The notes under the pieces were generated by a model. It had not been told where the DNA came from, did no database searches, and worked only from the letters and a program-made list of their open reading frames with translations. Below are positions 1-8,572 of a stretch of 64,000 nucleotides of DNA, one piece after another. The stretch is from Martinezella lusitana (GTDB lineage: Bacteria; Pseudomonadota; Alphaproteobacteria; Rhizobiales; Rhizobiaceae): contig NZ_FMAF01000004.1 in the NCBI RefSeq assembly GCF_900094565.1, forward strand, positions 531,326-595,325, in the 5' to 3' direction. The position numbers and the translations under genes were made by a program. Positions within the stretch are counted from its first letter, which is position 1, and the number at the start of each line of letters is the position of its first letter.

Positions 1-47
1 CTGATGGGTGGGCGAGCCGCAATCCATATCCTACCCATTCGGGTGGG

Positions 48-2756
48 TTAACGGCTTAGGATACCTTTGTCACGCGCCACGGACACTGCCGCAGTCCGGG
101 TCGAGACATTGAGCTTGGCGAAGATATTGCGCAGATGGAACTTGATCGTGTTGTCGGAGAGCTTAAGGGCGCGGCCGATTTCCTTGTTGGAAAGTCCGGC
201 GCTCAGCAGTTCCATCACCTTGCGCTCGCGGCTGGTAAAGCCGGACATATCCTCGCCGGCCGATGCCTGCTGCGCCTCATCGGCGATCACAAGCAAGGAT
301 TCGAGCCGCTTGCGGGTAATATCCGCGACGGCCGGATGATCGGCGAGCACACGAAGATCGGCGAGCCGCACCGCGTGCTCGAGATGGAGGAGCGTGCGGT
401 AATCAGCAAGCGGCATCGTCAACACGAGATCGGAAAGGCGGGTCGCGGCCAGATCGGCACGGCCCTCGGCTGTGAGAAGCCCGATCTCGATGAGCTCGAG
501 CTCAATGGCGCGCAGGGTATGCGGGCGCTGAGCCTGGCGCGTGATCAGCCGATTGAAAACGTCGCGTGCCTTCGAAGGTTCGCCGAGCGCCAGGTACGCG
601 CGTGTCCAGAAGAGCGATGGGGTCACGCCACGCAGATGGATTGACAATGCATTGGCACGATCCGAGGCCCCAGCCTGCGCGCCGAAGCCGTTGGCCTCGG
701 CATGGCGGATCGCCTGAGCCAGATCGCCCGACGCCAACAAAAGCAGGGCCCGCTCGCCATCGACCAAGCGGATGAGCCTATCGAAGCCACGGCGGCGTGC
801 AACCGCGCGAACGCGATCCATGGCCGCATGGGCGGCAAGATGGTCCCCGCGCATGCGCAGGATCCGCTGTTCAGCCATGAAGCCGGCGGCAAGAAGATCA
901 AACCAGGTGTCGTGACGTTCAAGATGCGGCAACGCCCAGCCCAGCGTTTCCGCTGCCGCTTCCGTATCGCCGCGGATGGAAAGAAGTTCGGCCTTCAGCA
1001 CCTGGCCGACGGCATCGAGGTCGCTACCGGGGCCGATATTGGTCTGCGCTTCGCGGATCAGCTGGTCATAGGCCGAAATCGCGCTCGCGCAATCTCCCGA
1101 GAGAAAGGAGGCCTGACCGACATGGGTGTAGAGATGCATCGCGCCGAAATCGGCACCGCCGTCGCGAAAGGCGCGGATGGCAAGCTGACCATAGTGCAAT
1201 GCGCGGTCGAGCTCGCTGCGGATCAGGAAATTGTATGAGAGCATGTTCAGCGCGAGCGCCCGATGGATAAGCTCCACGCCGTCCGGCCGCTGCAAGTCGT
1301 CCTCGAGTGCCGAAAGATCGGCCGCACTTGTCCAACGATCCATGTAGAGCGCCATGAGAATGCGCACGACACGGAGATCCTTCGCCAGCGTCTCGTCAGC
1401 GGCAACAGCACGCTCCGCTATGGCGATATAATGGTTGGCGGCGTCGAGCTGCGCCGCCTTGGCGCAGAAAATCGCAAGCCCGAGGGTCGCAAGCGGAAAG
1501 CGACCAAGATCGATCTCGGCAGCGCGCCCGCTCAGCGCCTGGAAGAGCGTCGCGCCGCCGCGTGTGGTGGCGTAGATGCGCCGCCAGCCGCCGGCAGTTT
1601 CGACGATGCGCGCCGCGAGATTGGCGTCATCCGCGAGAAGCGCGTGCTGGACCGCCCGCTCGATATCACCCTGAGCTTCGAACCAGCGCGCCGCCCGGTT
1701 CAGCGTGCGCTTGGCGTCAACACCCCTGCGGCTGGCGGTTTCCTTCAGGAACGCGTTGAAGACCGGATGATAACGCATCCAGTTGCCGGGTCCGGCAAGC
1801 AGGGTGACGGGAAGGGCGTGCTGGTTCAGCCGTTCGATGAGGCCCGCGCGCGCTCCCCCTTCCAACACCGCCTCGAGCAGACCACGATTGAAGGCAGGCA
1901 AGGCGGCGGTCTCGATCAGAAACAGACGGATGTCCTCAGGCAAATGTTCAAACACCTGCTCCGAGAGATAGGAGCCCATGTCGGCACTCCCGCCGTCGAA
2001 CGAGGCCAGAATGGAATACCCTTCGTCCGCTTCCGAAACCAGCAGGCTCACCATCTGCAGCGCCACGGCCCAGCCCTCCGTCCGGCGATTGAAGGAGCCG
2101 ACCTGCTCTTCGGTCAGATGGATACCCTTGCCGGCAAAGAATTCCCGCGCCTCGGAATCGGAAAAGCCGAGTTCGGCAATACCAAACTGCTTGAATTCGC
2201 CGCTGAGCCGCAACGCAGAAAGGGGAAAGCGCGGCGGGCTGCGGGTCACCAGCACCAGTTTGACGTGGCTGAGCGAGGGATCGGCGAGGATCTTCGCCAT
2301 CAGCGCCTCGGTCGCATCCGTCTGAGCGAAATGATAATCGTCGAGGAAGACGATGACGGGGCCCTCGAGCTTGCGCAGGCGCGTCGCAAGAACGGAAAGA
2401 AGCGCGCTTGCCGGCAGATTGCCGGCGTCGCCGCCGTCCTCGGCCAGAAGCGGCTCCAGCGCATCGATGAGGGCAAGAAGAAAGGTGGCCTGATCCATAT
2501 GCTCGGCATCAAGCGAGGCCCAGCAGAGACTGACACCTTCCTCCTTCAGCAGCTCGTACCATTGCGCCGCAAGCGAGGTCTTGCCGTAACCGGCAGGCGC
2601 CACGATGGTCGTCAGCCGACGCAGTCCGGCGCGCTGAAGCTGCCGCAACAGATCGCCGCGCTTGATGGTTTGCTGTCCGCTTGTTGGAGGAGCAAATCGG
2701 TTCTGTCCACTCATGGGGCGCGATGATGCGGACTTGGCAGGCTCTTGGCAAGTCAA
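48..2756 (-). CDS. MalT-like LuxR-family ATP-dependent transcriptional regulator
   Basis: A large (902 residue) cytoplasmic regulator of the MalT/LAL type. Residues about 30-330 form a P-loop signal-transduction ATPase with Walker A APAGYGKTS at residues 53-61 and a Walker B-like FLDDYH. A long alpha-helical, TPR-like sensor region follows. The last 60 residues are a LuxR helix-turn-helix containing TSRERKVMELL and SNKEIG. Family members bind ATP and an inducer, multimerise and activate nearby operons; the inducer here cannot be read from sequence. The start is uncertain: TTG at 2756 has a GAGG upstream, and an in-frame ATG at 2714 lies just before the conserved FAPPTSG segment. It stands alone, upstream of and on the same strand as no obvious partner. 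Confidence 0.9.
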   Translation of the reverse strand: MTCQEPAKSASSRPMSGQNRFAPPTSGQQTIKRGDLLRQLQRAGLRRLTTIVAPAGYGKTSLAAQWYELLKEEGVSLCWASLDAEHMDQATFLLALIDALEPLLAEDGGDAGNLPASALLSVLATRLRKLEGPVIVFLDDYHFAQTDATEALMAKILADPSLSHVKLVLVTRSPPRFPLSALRLSGEFKQFGIAELGFSDSEAREFFAGKGIHLTEEQVGSFNRRTEGWAVALQMVSLLVSEADEGYSILASFDGGSADMGSYLSEQVFEHLPEDIRLFLIETAALPAFNRGLLEAVLEGGARAGLIERLNQHALPVTLLAGPGNWMRYHPVFNAFLKETASRRGVDAKRTLNRAARWFEAQGDIERAVQHALLADDANLAARIVETAGGWRRIYATTRGGATLFQALSGRAAEIDLGRFPLATLGLAIFCAKAAQLDAANHYIAIAERAVAADETLAKDLRVVRILMALYMDRWTSAADLSALEDDLQRPDGVELIHRALALNMLSYNFLIRSELDRALHYGQLAIRAFRDGGADFGAMHLYTHVGQASFLSGDCASAISAYDQLIREAQTNIGPGSDLDAVGQVLKAELLSIRGDTEAAAETLGWALPHLERHDTWFDLLAAGFMAEQRILRMRGDHLAAHAAMDRVRAVARRRGFDRLIRLVDGERALLLLASGDLAQAIRHAEANGFGAQAGASDRANALSIHLRGVTPSLFWTRAYLALGEPSKARDVFNRLITRQAQRPHTLRAIELELIEIGLLTAEGRADLAATRLSDLVLTMPLADYRTLLHLEHAVRLADLRVLADHPAVADITRKRLESLLVIADEAQQASAGEDMSGFTSRERKVMELLSAGLSNKEIGRALKLSDNTIKFHLRNIFAKLNVSTRTAAVSVARDKGILSR

Positions 2757-2920
2757 GCTAAACCTCGTCTCTTAGTTGTCCCCTGTGGGGCAAATCTGGA
2801 AACGATTTCAGTCATTGCGCATGCTTCGAGGAAGACGACCGACAGAGATCGGTCTCGCTTACCACACAGCGGGCTTCGATGGCGGACCCGCCGAAACGGG
2901 ACCGTCATCGCTTCATCGTA

Positions 2921-3835
2921 TCAATAGATCTCCGGCACGTACATTTCCAGCGGCACCGGCGTGCGATGATAGTCGGCATTGCGCATGCGCTCGGGCAGGA
3001 TGATTTCCGGCTTCGGCACATTTTCATAGGGGATCTGGGTGAGGAGATGCGCGATGCAGTTGAGGCGCGCCTTCTTCTTGTCGACGGCGTGCACGACCCA
3101 CCACGGCGCTTCCGGAATGTGAGTACGTTCCAGCATCTCTTCCTTGGCCTTGGTATATTCCTCCCAGTGCACGCGGCTCTGGAGGTCCATCGGCGACAGT
3201 TTCCATTGTTTCAGCGGATCCTGAATGCGCATGCCGAAACGGAATTCCTGCTCCTCGTCGGTGATCGAGAACCAGTATTTGATGAGGATGATGCCAGAGC
3301 GCACCAGCATGCGCTCGAAATCGGGAACAGAGCGGAAAAATTCTTCGAGCTCCTCCGATGTGCAGAAACCCATGACGCGCTCGACGCCGGCGCGGTTATA
3401 CCAGCTGCGGTCGAACAGCACCATTTCGCCGGCGGTCGGCAGATGGGCCGTGTAGCGCTGGAAATACCATTGATGACGCTCGCGCTCCGACGGCGCCGGC
3501 AGCGCGACCACGCGGCAGACGCGCGGATTGAGGCGCTGCGTGACCCGCTTGATGGCGCCGCCCTTGCCGGCGGAATCGCGGCCCTCGAACAGCACGACAA
3601 CCTTCAGCTTCTTGTATTGCACCCAGTCCTGCAGGCGCACGAGTTCGTGCTGGAGGCGAAAGAGCTCGCGGAAATAGATCCTGCGGTCGAGCGAGGGGCC
3701 GGTCTCGTCACCCATCCCCTCGGCAACCAGCTCGTCCAGGCGATCTTCCTCGAGCTGCATCTCCAGTTCTTCGTCGAAGCTATCGACAATCTCGTCCTTG
3801 ATGCGGTTGAGCCGATCCTGGGTCTCTTCGGTCAT
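2921..3835 (-). CDS. ppk2: Polyphosphate kinase 2 family protein
   Basis: A one-domain PPK2 of 304 residues, which transfers phosphate between polyphosphate and nucleoside di- or monophosphates in the cytoplasm. The P-loop FEGRDSAGKGGAIKR and the downstream FDRSWYNRAGVERVMGF motif with the catalytic aspartate and arginines are both present. The tail ends PLEMYVPEIY, as in rhizobial class 1-like enzymes that make ATP or GTP from polyphosphate. The ATG at 3835 begins MTEETQDR; the frame stays open a further 26 residues upstream, but that extension is Arg/Ser rich and unlike the family. The gene appears monocistronic. Nucleotide preference (ADP or GDP) cannot be decided by eye. Confidence 0.93.
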   Translation of the reverse strand: MTEETQDRLNRIKDEIVDSFDEELEMQLEEDRLDELVAEGMGDETGPSLDRRIYFRELFRLQHELVRLQDWVQYKKLKVVVLFEGRDSAGKGGAIKRVTQRLNPRVCRVVALPAPSERERHQWYFQRYTAHLPTAGEMVLFDRSWYNRAGVERVMGFCTSEELEEFFRSVPDFERMLVRSGIILIKYWFSITDEEQEFRFGMRIQDPLKQWKLSPMDLQSRVHWEEYTKAKEEMLERTHIPEAPWWVVHAVDKKKARLNCIAHLLTQIPYENVPKPEIILPERMRNADYHRTPVPLEMYVPEIY

Positions 3836-3922
3836 TGCGCGCTTCCTGCTCTGTTTTCCTATTGATGTTGAAATATTCGACCGGAAGGAGCCAGCGCGCT
3901 CGCGCTCACTCAAGTCGCGGTA

Positions 3923-4711
3923 TTACTCGGCAGTCCAGCCGCCATCGACGGAAAGCGTCGTGCCGGTGATCTGCTTGGCGGCGTCGCTGCACAGAAATAC
4001 GGCGACAGCGGCAATTTCATCCACGGTGACGAATTCCTTCGTCGGTTGGGCGGCGAGCAGCACGTCGTGCTTGACCTGCTCTTCCGTCATGTTGCGTGCC
4101 TTCATCGTCTCTGGGATCTGCTTTTCGACCAGCGGCGTCCAGACGTAACCCGGCGCGATCGCATTGACGGTGACGCCATCCTGCGCAGCTTCCAAGGCGA
4201 TCGTCTTGGTCAGGCCGGTGATCCCGTGCTTGGCCGAGACATAGGCCGACTTGAAAGGCGAGGCGACCAGCGCATGCGCCGAGGACGTGTTGATGATGCG
4301 GCCCCACTTGCGGGCCTTCATGCCGGGAATGGCGGCCTTGATCGCATAGAAGGCGGCCAGAAGATTGATGCGGATGATCGCTTCCCATTTGTCATCCGGG
4401 AATTCCTCGATCGGGGCGACAAACTGGACGCCGGCATTGTTGACGAGAACATCGAGGCTGCCAAAGGCTTCCTCGGCATCGCGCACCATTGAGGTCACTT
4501 CCTCGCCGTTCATCATGTTGGCGCCGGAATAGCGGCACTTCACGCCGAAATCGGCTTCGATCGCTGCGCGTTCCCTCTCGATCGCGTCGGCATCGCCGAG
4601 ACCGTTGATCGTAACGTTCGCACCTTCGGCGGCAAAGGCGCGCGCAATCGCAAGCCCGATGCCGCTCGTCGAACCAGTGACCAGCGCATTCTTCGAAGTC
4701 AACGAACCCAT
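3923..4711 (-). CDS. bdhA: 3-hydroxybutyrate dehydrogenase (SDR family)
   Basis: NAD-dependent D-3-hydroxybutyrate dehydrogenase, 262 residues, the usual length. It interconverts 3-hydroxybutyrate and acetoacetate in ketone-body and PHB turnover. The Rossmann motif TGSTSGIG, NNAG, the catalytic Ser in NTSSAHAL and YVSAKHG are all present. The long C-terminal loop around ETMKARNMTEEQV and the ending DGGWTAE are typical of BdhA. The ATG at 4711 follows GCGGGAG at good spacing; the frame is open much further upstream (to 5857), but that part is antisense to adc and is not coding. It is divergent from adc, which acts on the same product, acetoacetate. Confidence 0.93.
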   Translation of the reverse strand: MGSLTSKNALVTGSTSGIGLAIARAFAAEGANVTINGLGDADAIERERAAIEADFGVKCRYSGANMMNGEEVTSMVRDAEEAFGSLDVLVNNAGVQFVAPIEEFPDDKWEAIIRINLLAAFYAIKAAIPGMKARKWGRIINTSSAHALVASPFKSAYVSAKHGITGLTKTIALEAAQDGVTVNAIAPGYVWTPLVEKQIPETMKARNMTEEQVKHDVLLAAQPTKEFVTVDEIAAVAVFLCSDAAKQITGTTLSVDGGWTAE

Positions 4712-4772
4712 AATGCAACTCCCGCAATCTCTATGACATGGTTGAGTAAATGGAAAACGCCGAGATGAGCGC

Positions 4773-4785
4773 ACACTGCCAGTGT
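4773..4785. promoter_or_regulatory. Palindrome in the bdhA/adc divergent intergenic region
   Basis: A 13-nt perfect palindrome with one central base, ACACTG-C-CAGTGT, lies 62 bp upstream of bdhA. A second inverted pair, TGACA-N6-TGTCA, lies at 4842-4857. Both sit between two divergent genes of acetoacetate metabolism, so they are candidate operators. The regulator is not identifiable here. Confidence 0.35.
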
Positions 4786-4918
4786 CATATGTCGCTTTGA
4801 TAACAGATCCGACGGCCAGTCGGCGGCAACTATCCGGCAACTGACATTTCACTGTCATGCAACCATGCAAGTTTTCGCCGCTGCGCCCGGCGGTTTTCTC
4901 CAACTGTGGAAAAATGCG

Positions 4919-5665
4919 ATGAAGGTCGAAGACATTCTGAAGCATGCCTATGCGATGCCGCTGACCAATCCTTCCTATCCTCCCGGACCCTATCGGTTTT
5001 TCAATCGCGAATACATCATCATAACCTATCGCACCACTCGCGAGGCACTGCAGGCCGTGGTGCCGGAGCCGCTCGAAATCGACGAGCCGCTGGTGAAATA
5101 CGAATTCATCCGCATGCCCGACTCCACCGGCTTCGGCGACTATACGGAGACCGGGCAGGTCATCCCGGTCAGATATCGGGGCCAGGCTGGCGGCTACGTC
5201 CATTCCATGTATCTGGACGACGATGCGCCGATCACCGGCGGCCGCGAGATCTGGGGCTTCCCGAAGAAACTCGCCAATCCAAAGATCGTCAACGAAGGCG
5301 AGGTCATCGTCGGCACGCTGCATTACGGCAGCGTGCTGTGCGCGACGGGAACGATGGGCTACAAGCACAAGCCGGTAGAGCAGGCACCGTTGCTTGCCGC
5401 TCTGTCCGAGCCCAATTTCCTGATCAAGATCGTGCCGCATGTCGACGCCACGCCGCGCATCTGCGAGCTCGTGCGCTACTACCTGACCGATATCACCATC
5501 AAGGAAGCCTGGACTTCGCCCGCCGCCCTCGATCTCAGGCCGCATGTGATGGCGGACGTGGCACGGCTGCCGGTTCTGGAAGTGGTCTCGGCCGTCCATT
5601 TCACCGCGGATCTGACGCTCGGGCTCGGCGAAGTCGTTCACGACTATCTCGCCGAGCGCAGGTAA
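4919..5665 (+). CDS. adc: Acetoacetate decarboxylase
   Basis: Acetoacetate decarboxylase of 248 residues, converting acetoacetate to acetone and CO2 through a Schiff-base lysine. The family signature [12 protein letters not shown] carries the adjacent lysine pair (catalytic Lys and its pKa-perturbing neighbour). [10 protein letters not shown] near the N terminus also matches the family. The start [14 protein letters not shown] at 4919 is chosen over an upstream in-frame ATG at 4865, whose extra 18 residues do not resemble the family; the ribosome site is weak. It is divergent from bdhA and leads into the patatin gene 35 bp downstream, so the two probably form an operon. Confidence 0.93.
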   Translation: MKVEDILKHAYAMPLTNPSYPPGPYRFFNREYIIITYRTTREALQAVVPEPLEIDEPLVKYEFIRMPDSTGFGDYTETGQVIPVRYRGQAGGYVHSMYLDDDAPITGGREIWGFPKKLANPKIVNEGEVIVGTLHYGSVLCATGTMGYKHKPVEQAPLLAALSEPNFLIKIVPHVDATPRICELVRYYLTDITIKEAWTSPAALDLRPHVMADVARLPVLEVVSAVHFTADLTLGLGEVVHDYLAERR

Positions 5666-5700
5666 CAGAGCCTTATCTTTCCCTTTGCTGGAGATGCACC

Positions 5701-6858
5701 GTGCTCGAACGAAACGCCAAAGCCGCAGTGCCGACAATCCCGGAAATTGCCGCGCAATATGATCGTGTCGCCCTGGTATTTCAGGGCGGCGGCGCGCTCG
5801 GTGCCTATCAGGCTGGCGTCTATCAGGCTCTGGCGGAGGCGGGATGCGAGCCAACATGGCTTTCCGGCGTGTCCATCGGCGCCGTCAACGCGGCCATCAT
5901 CGCCGGCAACGAGCCGCGCCACCGCCTGCAGCGCCTCGAACAGTTCTGGCAGATCATTTCCGGCCGCAAGATCTGGGCCTACACGCCGGAAGGCGACGTC
6001 TTCCGCGACATCCGCAACCGCACCAGCTCATGGATGACCATGACGATGGGGCAGCCCGGCTTCTTCAAGCCGCGCTTCCCCAATCCATGGCTCGAACTGC
6101 CGGGCGCAGAGGGCGCTACCAGCTTCTATGATTCCGCCGACCTGAAGAAAACGCTGGAGATGCTGATCGATTTCGACGTGCTGAACGACGGCAAGAAGCG
6201 CTTCAGCGTCGGCGCGGTCAATGTCAGGACGGGCAACTTCGTCTATTTCGACACCGACAATCTGCGCATCGAACCGGAACACATCATGGCGAGCGGCGCG
6301 CTGCCGCCCGCCTTGCCGGCCGTCCGCATAGAAGGTGAATATTATTGGGACGGCGGCATCGTCTCCAATACTCCGCTGCAATATCTGCTCGACCAGGACG
6401 AGGATCGCAGCTCGCTGGTATTCCAGGTCGATCTGTTCAGCGCCCGCGGCGTGTTGCCGCGCAGCATGCCGGACGTGCTGTCGCGCCACAAGGACATCAT
6501 GTATTCAAGCCGCACCCGGCAGAACACCGACAATTTCAAGCGTATCCACGGGCTGAAGATGAAGCTGCTCGGCGCTCTGAAGCGCGTCCCGAAGGACCAG
6601 CTGACCCCGGAAGAGGAAGAGTTGATCATCGACTATTCCGATGCCGGCGTCGTCAACATCGTCCACCTGATCTATCAGCACAAGAACTACGAGGGCCACG
6701 CCAAGGACTATGAATTCTCCGGCACCTCGATGCGCGAACATTGGGACATGGGCCTCGAGGACACCAAGCGCACACTGCGCCATACCGAATGGCTGCTGCC
6801 GCCCCTCGGCGACGACGCCGTTGCGATCCACGACCTGCATCGCGAAGACCCAGTCTGA
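5701..6858 (+). CDS. Patatin-like phospholipase with DUF3734
   Basis: A patatin-type serine acyl-hydrolase of 385 residues. The oxyanion segment FQGGGALGAYQAG, nucleophile elbow GVSIG (Ser58) and catalytic Asp in WDGGIVSNTPL are present, so the Ser-Asp dyad is intact. The C-terminal third (from about residue 270) matches DUF3734, common in alpha-proteobacterial patatins. The GTG start at 5701 follows CTGGAGATGCACC; the frame runs upstream through adc in another frame and is not coding there. Its placement after adc and opposite bdhA is seen in other rhizobia. A role in lipid or PHB-granule turnover is plausible but unproven. No signal peptide is visible. Confidence 0.9.
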   Translation: MLERNAKAAVPTIPEIAAQYDRVALVFQGGGALGAYQAGVYQALAEAGCEPTWLSGVSIGAVNAAIIAGNEPRHRLQRLEQFWQIISGRKIWAYTPEGDVFRDIRNRTSSWMTMTMGQPGFFKPRFPNPWLELPGAEGATSFYDSADLKKTLEMLIDFDVLNDGKKRFSVGAVNVRTGNFVYFDTDNLRIEPEHIMASGALPPALPAVRIEGEYYWDGGIVSNTPLQYLLDQDEDRSSLVFQVDLFSARGVLPRSMPDVLSRHKDIMYSSRTRQNTDNFKRIHGLKMKLLGALKRVPKDQLTPEEEELIIDYSDAGVVNIVHLIYQHKNYEGHAKDYEFSGTSMREHWDMGLEDTKRTLRHTEWLLPPLGDDAVAIHDLHREDPV

Positions 6859-6861
6859 GAC

Positions 6862-6878
6862 GGCACCGTTTTGGTGCC
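6862..6878. terminator. Hairpin between convergent genes
   Basis: Inverted repeat GGCACC-GTTTT-GGTGCC just past the patatin stop, touching the stop of the convergent phosphoesterase gene. It is probably a bidirectional terminator, though the T-run is poor. Confidence 0.45.
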
Positions 6879-7648
6879 TATGCGCTCGTGAGCATCACGA
6901 CTTCCGTTCTGATCCGGGCGTCATCGATTTCCACGATCCGATAGCCGAACGCGTCGGTATCCACCCGAAGCGGGTCGGAATGCCTAATGATTTGGTAGGA
7001 AACAGCCGGCGTGGCGAACTGGCTGATATTCGCTTGGCGGACCTCGTCTATCATGTGGTAATGACCGCAAAATACCGATAGCTCGCAATCGGTGCGGGAA
7101 AGAAGCAGCGTCTTAACCTCATCCCGGTCACGCAAGGCGACGCCAGCCTGCTCCAGGGGCGTATCGATCGCAAGGACCGGATGATGCACAAAGAGCGCTG
7201 CCTTGCTTACGCCATCGAGTTCACGGGCAAGCCAGGCGCGCTGATCGTCGCCCAGCACGTTATCGGACGAATCAAGAAAGATGCGTTTCAGATGTCCGTT
7301 ATTGTGTGAAAAGCACATCTTTCCTTCGACGGCACCATCGTCCATGCGACAATGTTGCACGACGTTGGGATAGGTATCGTGGTTGCCGAGGATGATGGAC
7401 ACTTTGAAATCATAGCCGCCCAGAATCTCGAAAAAACCCCCAACCGATTCCTGCGTCCCGATATCGCCACCAAATACGACATCAGAGATGCCCTTGCCGG
7501 CGATATCGTCGAGAACTAGCCGAAGATGGTCCTCATGCTCTCGAGGCTCGTCGAGATAGCGCATTTTGGTGCCGGCCATTTCGGCTCCCATCGTCAGTTT
7601 CTGGCCGAGGTGAGCGTCGGTTAAGTGAGCGATAACAGTTCTGGTCAT
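6878..7648 (-). CDS. Metallophosphoesterase (CpdA-like calcineurin fold)
   Basis: A 256-residue member of the class III cyclic nucleotide phosphodiesterase/calcineurin-like family. All metal-binding motifs appear in order: LTDAHLG (DxH), GGDIG, GNHDTYP, VHHPVL and CGHYH. The substrate may be a cyclic nucleotide or another phosphodiester; sequence alone does not tell. The protein is cytoplasmic, with no signal peptide. ATG at 7648 follows a GAGGTCCGGC stretch. It is convergent with the patatin gene and divergent from the ArsR regulator, with 148 bp between the starts. Confidence 0.85.
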   Translation of the reverse strand: MTRTVIAHLTDAHLGQKLTMGAEMAGTKMRYLDEPREHEDHLRLVLDDIAGKGISDVVFGGDIGTQESVGGFFEILGGYDFKVSIILGNHDTYPNVVQHCRMDDGAVEGKMCFSHNNGHLKRIFLDSSDNVLGDDQRAWLARELDGVSKAALFVHHPVLAIDTPLEQAGVALRDRDEVKTLLLSRTDCELSVFCGHYHMIDEVRQANISQFATPAVSYQIIRHSDPLRVDTDAFGYRIVEIDDARIRTEVVMLTSA

Positions 7649-7731
7649 TGCCGGACCTCAATTCGAGAAGATGCTGTGGTGTTCAGAGTCGTGATCTAAC
7701 ACCGCAACCTATGATGCCGACCCAACTCGAT

Positions 7732-7751
7732 GCTTCGACCCGTGTCGAAGC
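7732..7751. promoter_or_regulatory. Inverted repeat upstream of the ArsR gene
   Basis: GCTTCGAC-CCGT-GTCGAAGC, a perfect 8-bp inverted repeat 45 bp before the ArsR-family start and about 85 bp before the phosphoesterase start. It is a candidate ArsR operator or shared divergent-promoter control site. Confidence 0.45.
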
Positions 7752-7796
7752 GTGCGAACATCTTTCCTGCTAAGATGGCAGCTGACCTCAGGAGCC

Positions 7797-8525
7797 ATGA
7801 TGATGAACCAACAGCCGAATATTGCCGCCGCAGCCTTTCTGATTGCTGATTCCGCTCGCGCCGTCATGCTCACCGCATTGCTCGACGGACGCGCGCGGCC
7901 GGCTGGTGAGCTCGCCTATTGCGCCGGCGTGACCGCGCAGACGGCCAGCTCGCATCTGAGCAAACTGCTGGCGGGCGGCATGCTAACGGTCGAAACGGAA
8001 GGGCGTCACCGTTACTATCGCCTGGCCGGCTCTCATGTGGCCCTTGTTCTCGAAAACCTCGCCTCCATAGGACCGAGGGAACCTGTCCGCCGAAGAGCGC
8101 TCACGCATGACGCACAAAAACTCCAGTTTGCGCGCTGCTGCTACGACCATCTGGCCGGCCGCGTCGGCGTGGCGGTCGCCTGCGGGCTGCAAGAGCGAGG
8201 CTTTCTCGTTGCGGCATCCGATAAACAATTCGAGGTAACGCAAGCCGGCGCGGAATGGTTTGCATGCGTTGGCCTCGAGGTCGCGGCGGTCAAGCCGGGC
8301 CGACGCGGTCTCGCCCGGCAATGCCTCGACTGGACGGAGCGGCAATACCATCTCGCCGGCCCGCTCGGCGTTCGATTCACCGATCTTCTTTGCACCAAGG
8401 GGTGGATACGACGCGCAAAGTCGTCCCGCGCCGTCGAGGTCACGCCTATGGGATGGACAGGGCTGAAAAAGCATTTCGGCATTGAGGAGCAGATATTGAG
8501 GGTATCCGGTGATCATACCGTATAG
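7797..8525 (+). CDS. ArsR/SmtB-family transcriptional regulator
   Basis: A 242-residue regulator. The winged helix at residues about 10-90 has the family pattern (LLDGRARPAGELA, TAQTASSHLSKLL, GRHRYYRL). About 140 further residues follow, as in the long ArsR proteins annotated as helix-turn-helix regulators of unknown effector. The metal-binding ELCVCDL motif of true ArsR is absent, so an arsenic response is unlikely. Three tandem ATG codons (7797, 7800, 7803) follow TCAGGAGCC; any could be the start. It is divergent from the metallophosphoesterase gene, with an inverted repeat in the gap. Confidence 0.85.
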   Translation: MMMNQQPNIAAAAFLIADSARAVMLTALLDGRARPAGELAYCAGVTAQTASSHLSKLLAGGMLTVETEGRHRYYRLAGSHVALVLENLASIGPREPVRRRALTHDAQKLQFARCCYDHLAGRVGVAVACGLQERGFLVAASDKQFEVTQAGAEWFACVGLEVAAVKPGRRGLARQCLDWTERQYHLAGPLGVRFTDLLCTKGWIRRAKSSRAVEVTPMGWTGLKKHFGIEEQILRVSGDHTV

Positions 8526-8526
8526 C

Positions 8527-8548
8527 GGGCGGAGCCCAGGCTCCGCCC
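8527..8548. terminator. Bidirectional terminator hairpin
   Basis: GGGCGGAGC-CCAG-GCTCCGCCC, a 9-bp GC-rich stem with a 4-nt loop, directly after the ArsR stop and before the convergent oxidoreductase operon end. Confidence 0.6.
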
Positions 8549-8572
8549 TTGCCGCCCTATATCAACCCGCCG

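Noticed and set aside
1263..2726. 487-residue plus-strand open frame opposite the MalT-like gene
   Set aside because: It is antisense to a well-supported LuxR-family gene, Arg/Gly/His rich, and matches no family; it is a GC-driven shadow.
4712..5857. Upstream extension of the bdhA frame to 5857
   Set aside because: The extension is antisense to adc and unlike SDR proteins; the ATG at 4711 has a ribosome site and family-like start.
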